A DNA stretch of 8,287 bases from assembly GCA_002509485.1 (NCBI GenBank), contig DAWO01000082.1, positions 28,395 to 36,681 on the forward strand, in the 5' to 3' direction. This stretch comes from Methanolinea sp. UBA477 (GTDB taxonomy: Archaea; Halobacteriota; Methanomicrobia; Methanomicrobiales; Methanospirillaceae). Below the pieces are notes generated by a model. The model worked only from the letters and a program-made list of their open reading frames with translations, searched no databases and was not told where the DNA came from. The position numbers and the translations under genes were made by a program. Below, in pieces: positions 6,340 to 8,287 of the stretch (position 1 is its first letter; each line of letters begins with the position of its first letter).

Positions 6340-7657
6340 TGCCACCCACCACCGCACAACGAAGCAGGACATGAGGGGATCCGTCGCTCACGGGAACGCT
6401 CTGACCTCCTTTCCCGCAATAGCCCTGGTGCATCAGGAGATCATTGGCGCAGAGTTCGATCGAATGGAGCGTGGAGAGGATCTCGCCTGACAGGGACACA
6501 TCCCTGACCATGCCTGCGACCTCGCCGCCTTCGACGAGATAGCCGTATTCGGCATTGAACTGGAATACGCCCCTGCCGGGGTCGACCTGGCCGCCCCTCG
6601 ATCCCTTGAGAAGTATTCCGTCCCGGCAGGTCTCGAGCATCTCTTCAAGTGAGCTGTCCCCGTTTTCGATATAGGTATTACTCATCCGGACAAGCGGCGG
6701 CTCGCCGGGCATCGCCCTGGCGTTGCCGGCAGCACCGTGCCCGATTGCCGCCAGGGTCTCCCGGCTGTGGAGATAAGCGCACACCCTGCCCCTGCGGATG
6801 ATCTCGGTCCGCCCGACGGCGGAGCCTTCGGCATCCACGGGTTCAAAGCCGAATTCGGGAAGGGAGGGGTCATCAACGATTGTCAGTATATTGTTCCCGA
6901 TCTTTTCGCCGATCTTTCCGGATAGAACGGAATTGCCCTCTTTTACGAGGTCACCCTCGCTGGCATGCCCGACAGCTTCATGGGCAAAAACCCCTGCAAG
7001 TTCCTGGTCAAGTATCGCATTCATGATCCCTCCTTTTGCAGCCTTCGCGTCCAGAAGTTCGATCGCCCGCCGGGCGGCTGCAGCCCCGATATCCTGTTTA
7101 TGTCGTATGGGAAGGCCGCTGATCGAATGGAGCCTCTCGTATCCCATCTGGACGATCCCGTCCCTCGATGCAACGGCCATTATGCCAAAACCGCACCGAC
7201 AGATGGAATAGGTGTGCTCGTTCCCGCTGCTGTCCTCGAAGGTGACTGTTTCGTGTCTCTCCGAGTAGTTTGCCCGGGAACTGGAGATGCCTTCAAGTCG
7301 GGCGCTCTTCTCGATACCTGCAAGAATCGACGTCTTCTCCTCGATGCTCACATCGCGGGGGTCCTCTCGCATCGCCGGGACGTCCAGGACACCTCTCTTG
7401 GCATCCGCGACCTCCACTTTCTCTCCGGTGATGGATGCGACTCCGCGCACCGAATTGATCATATCCGAAAACCTGTCCCCCCGTGGACGCTGGTAATTGT
7501 CGACGGTCATGATGCCCCATCCCCGTGGTCCGAGCACCCGAACTACGGCCTGGTCAAAAAAAGATGTGCCTGCAGACTCGATGACCGAATTGTCGATATC
7601 GATATGGGTAACCTCGCCGGCGACGTGGCGGATGTCATAGTATCGTATTCCGTCCAT
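6326..7657 (-). CDS. tldD: TldD zinc metalloprotease (catalytic subunit)
   Basis: Catalytic subunit of the TldD/TldE peptidase, 443 residues, in the cytoplasm. The zinc helix is intact: 'HEAVGHASEGD' gives HExxxH with His226, Glu227 and His230. The third metal ligand is expected at Cys414 in 'GYCGKGGQSVPV', followed by the family C-terminus 'VGGSGTD'. The segment 'PEFGFEPVDAEGSAVGRTEII' and the glycine-rich 'GSRGGQVDPGRGVFQFNAEYG' stretch are typical TldD. The ATG at 7657 is preferred. A TTG two codons earlier (7663) abuts the lonB stop, but family members usually start close to the 'YYDIRH' motif. No clear ribosome site is seen, and the 6-base gap after lonB suggests coupled translation. The following tldE overlaps its 3' end. 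Substrates in methanogens are unknown. Confidence 0.94.
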   Translation of the reverse strand: MDGIRYYDIRHVAGEVTHIDIDNSVIESAGTSFFDQAVVRVLGPRGWGIMTVDNYQRPRGDRFSDMINSVRGVASITGEKVEVADAKRGVLDVPAMREDPRDVSIEEKTSILAGIEKSARLEGISSSRANYSERHETVTFEDSSGNEHTYSICRCGFGIMAVASRDGIVQMGYERLHSISGLPIRHKQDIGAAAARRAIELLDAKAAKGGIMNAILDQELAGVFAHEAVGHASEGDLVKEGNSVLSGKIGEKIGNNILTIVDDPSLPEFGFEPVDAEGSAVGRTEIIRRGRVCAYLHSRETLAAIGHGAAGNARAMPGEPPLVRMSNTYIENGDSSLEEMLETCRDGILLKGSRGGQVDPGRGVFQFNAEYGYLVEGGEVAGMVRDVSLSGEILSTLHSIELCANDLLMHQGYCGKGGQSVPVSDGSPHVLLRCAVVGGSGTD

Positions 7658-7663
7658 GGCCAA

Positions 7664-8287
7664 TCAGATCGCAGAAGGCTTGATTCCGGAACTGTCCAGT
7701 ATCTTCTTCGATGTGGCCATCTTCCGGAGCTTGTCAAGGAATCCTTCATTGTTTTCCGGGAGGAGCGCGATCTTCAAGACATCCTCGATATGGTCGACGG
7801 GAATGATGGTGACCATCGGCTGGTAACGCTCTTCTATCAGGACGTCGTCGATGTTCGCCCTCGGTATGAGGACGGTCTTTATCCCTGCCTTTGCCGCCGC
7901 CTCGATCTTGTAGGTGACTCCCCCGACGGGAAGCACGTCCCCGCGGACCGAGAGTGATCCCGTCATTCCGATGTCCTGCCTGACCGGGATGTTCTCGATT
8001 GCGCTGATGACTGCGGTTGCCACGCTTATCGAGGCCGAATCGCCCTCGACGCCACCGTACGTCCCGATGAACTGGATGTGGATATCCATGTTCCTGATGT
8101 CCTTGCCGGTGAACTTCTTCAGGATGGCACTCACGTTCTTGATCGATTCCTGGGCGATCTCTTTTAAAAGGCCGGTGGCGACGACCGTGCCGCTGGCCCC
8201 CTGGGCAGGCGTCACCTCTGCCATGATGGGGAGGACGGATCCCGAATCGCTGCCCATCACGGCGAGGCCGTTGACCCGTCCCACCCG
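7664..8287 (-). CDS. lonB: Archaeal LonB protease, C-terminal proteolytic domain (5' part outside window)
   Basis: The last 207 residues of an archaeal Lon protease. The frame is open to the right edge, so the ATPase domain and the membrane anchor usual for LonB lie outside. The visible part starts in the 'GRVNGLAV' stretch that opens the Lon protease domain. The catalytic serine is in 'GGVEGDSASISVA' (codon at 8036-8038) and the catalytic lysine in 'PVGGVTYKIEAA'. They are 43 residues apart, as in archaeal Lon structures. 'AKAGIKTVLIPRAN' follows as expected. The protein would degrade misfolded and regulatory proteins at the inner face of the membrane using ATP. It is the most upstream visible gene of the lonB-tldD-tldE-bofA-like operon; the operon promoter is outside the window. 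The Lon family identity is firm; the LonB subtype rests on sequence style and the archaeal context. Confidence 0.93.
   Translation of the reverse strand, partial: RVGRVNGLAVMGSDSGSVLPIMAEVTPAQGASGTVVATGLLKEIAQESIKNVSAILKKFTGKDIRNMDIHIQFIGTYGGVEGDSASISVATAVISAIENIPVRQDIGMTGSLSVRGDVLPVGGVTYKIEAAAKAGIKTVLIPRANIDDVLIEERYQPMVTIIPVDHIEDVLKIALLPENNEGFLDKLRKMATSKKILDSSGIKPSAI

Noticed and set aside
6965..7957. A 330-codon plus-strand open frame opposite tldD and lonB
   Set aside because: It lies antisense to well-conserved tldD and lonB motifs and its product resembles no family; GC-rich third positions favour such shadows.
1..8287. CRISPR arrays, insertion sequences, tRNA or rRNA genes, integration sites
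   Set aside because: No spaced direct repeats, transposase motifs, terminal inverted repeats or structured RNA gene sequences were seen on either strand.

Overview
The window looks like the chromosome of a methanogenic archaeon, most likely of the order Methanomicrobiales. The grounds are an archaeal-type LonB C-terminus, archaeal TATA-like elements with purine-rich ribosome sites, an archaeal TadA/GspE-type secretion ATPase with its GspF/ArlJ-type membrane partner, two RAD55/KaiC-like ATPases, and a small archaeal BofA-family membrane protein. The order-level placement is inferred from general family knowledge and moderate GC content; no search was run.

Layout. Positions 1-2810 (minus strand) hold a secretion pair. 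The ATPase gene (1059-2810) overlaps by ATGA the gene for an integral-membrane platform protein, which runs off the left edge. The first 75 residues of the ATPase carry a 31-residue tandem duplication. A 460-bp gene-free region (2811-3270) follows. It has a well-ordered minus-strand promoter (TATA, predicted transcription start, Shine-Dalgarno, ATG), a perfect 8-bp inverted repeat over that promoter, a possible divergent plus-strand TATA element, and several short inverted repeats. Positions 3271-4790 (plus strand) encode two ATGA-coupled RecA/KaiC-like proteins. The first has lost the P-loop lysine and the paired catalytic glutamates; the second keeps both. The second gene meets the next one tail-to-tail with a 4-bp stop-codon overlap. 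Positions 4787-8287 (minus strand) are a compact proteolysis operon in the order lonB (3' part only), tldD, tldE/pmbA, and a BofA-family gene, with gaps of a few bases or overlaps throughout.

How they may work together. The divergent left half resembles the motor part of a type IV pilus or archaellum-like machine: a hexameric ATPase, a membrane platform and KaiC-like regulators, with ArlI/ArlJ/ArlH as the known parallel. No pilin or archaellin gene is visible in this window. The right half joins a membrane-anchored ATP-dependent protease, a zinc-dependent TldD/TldE peptidase and a small membrane protein from a family known in Bacillus to inhibit an intramembrane protease. The most interesting points are the dead/live KaiC-like pair next to the secretion ATPase, the promoter architecture between them, and the BofA-like gene inside the protease operon.
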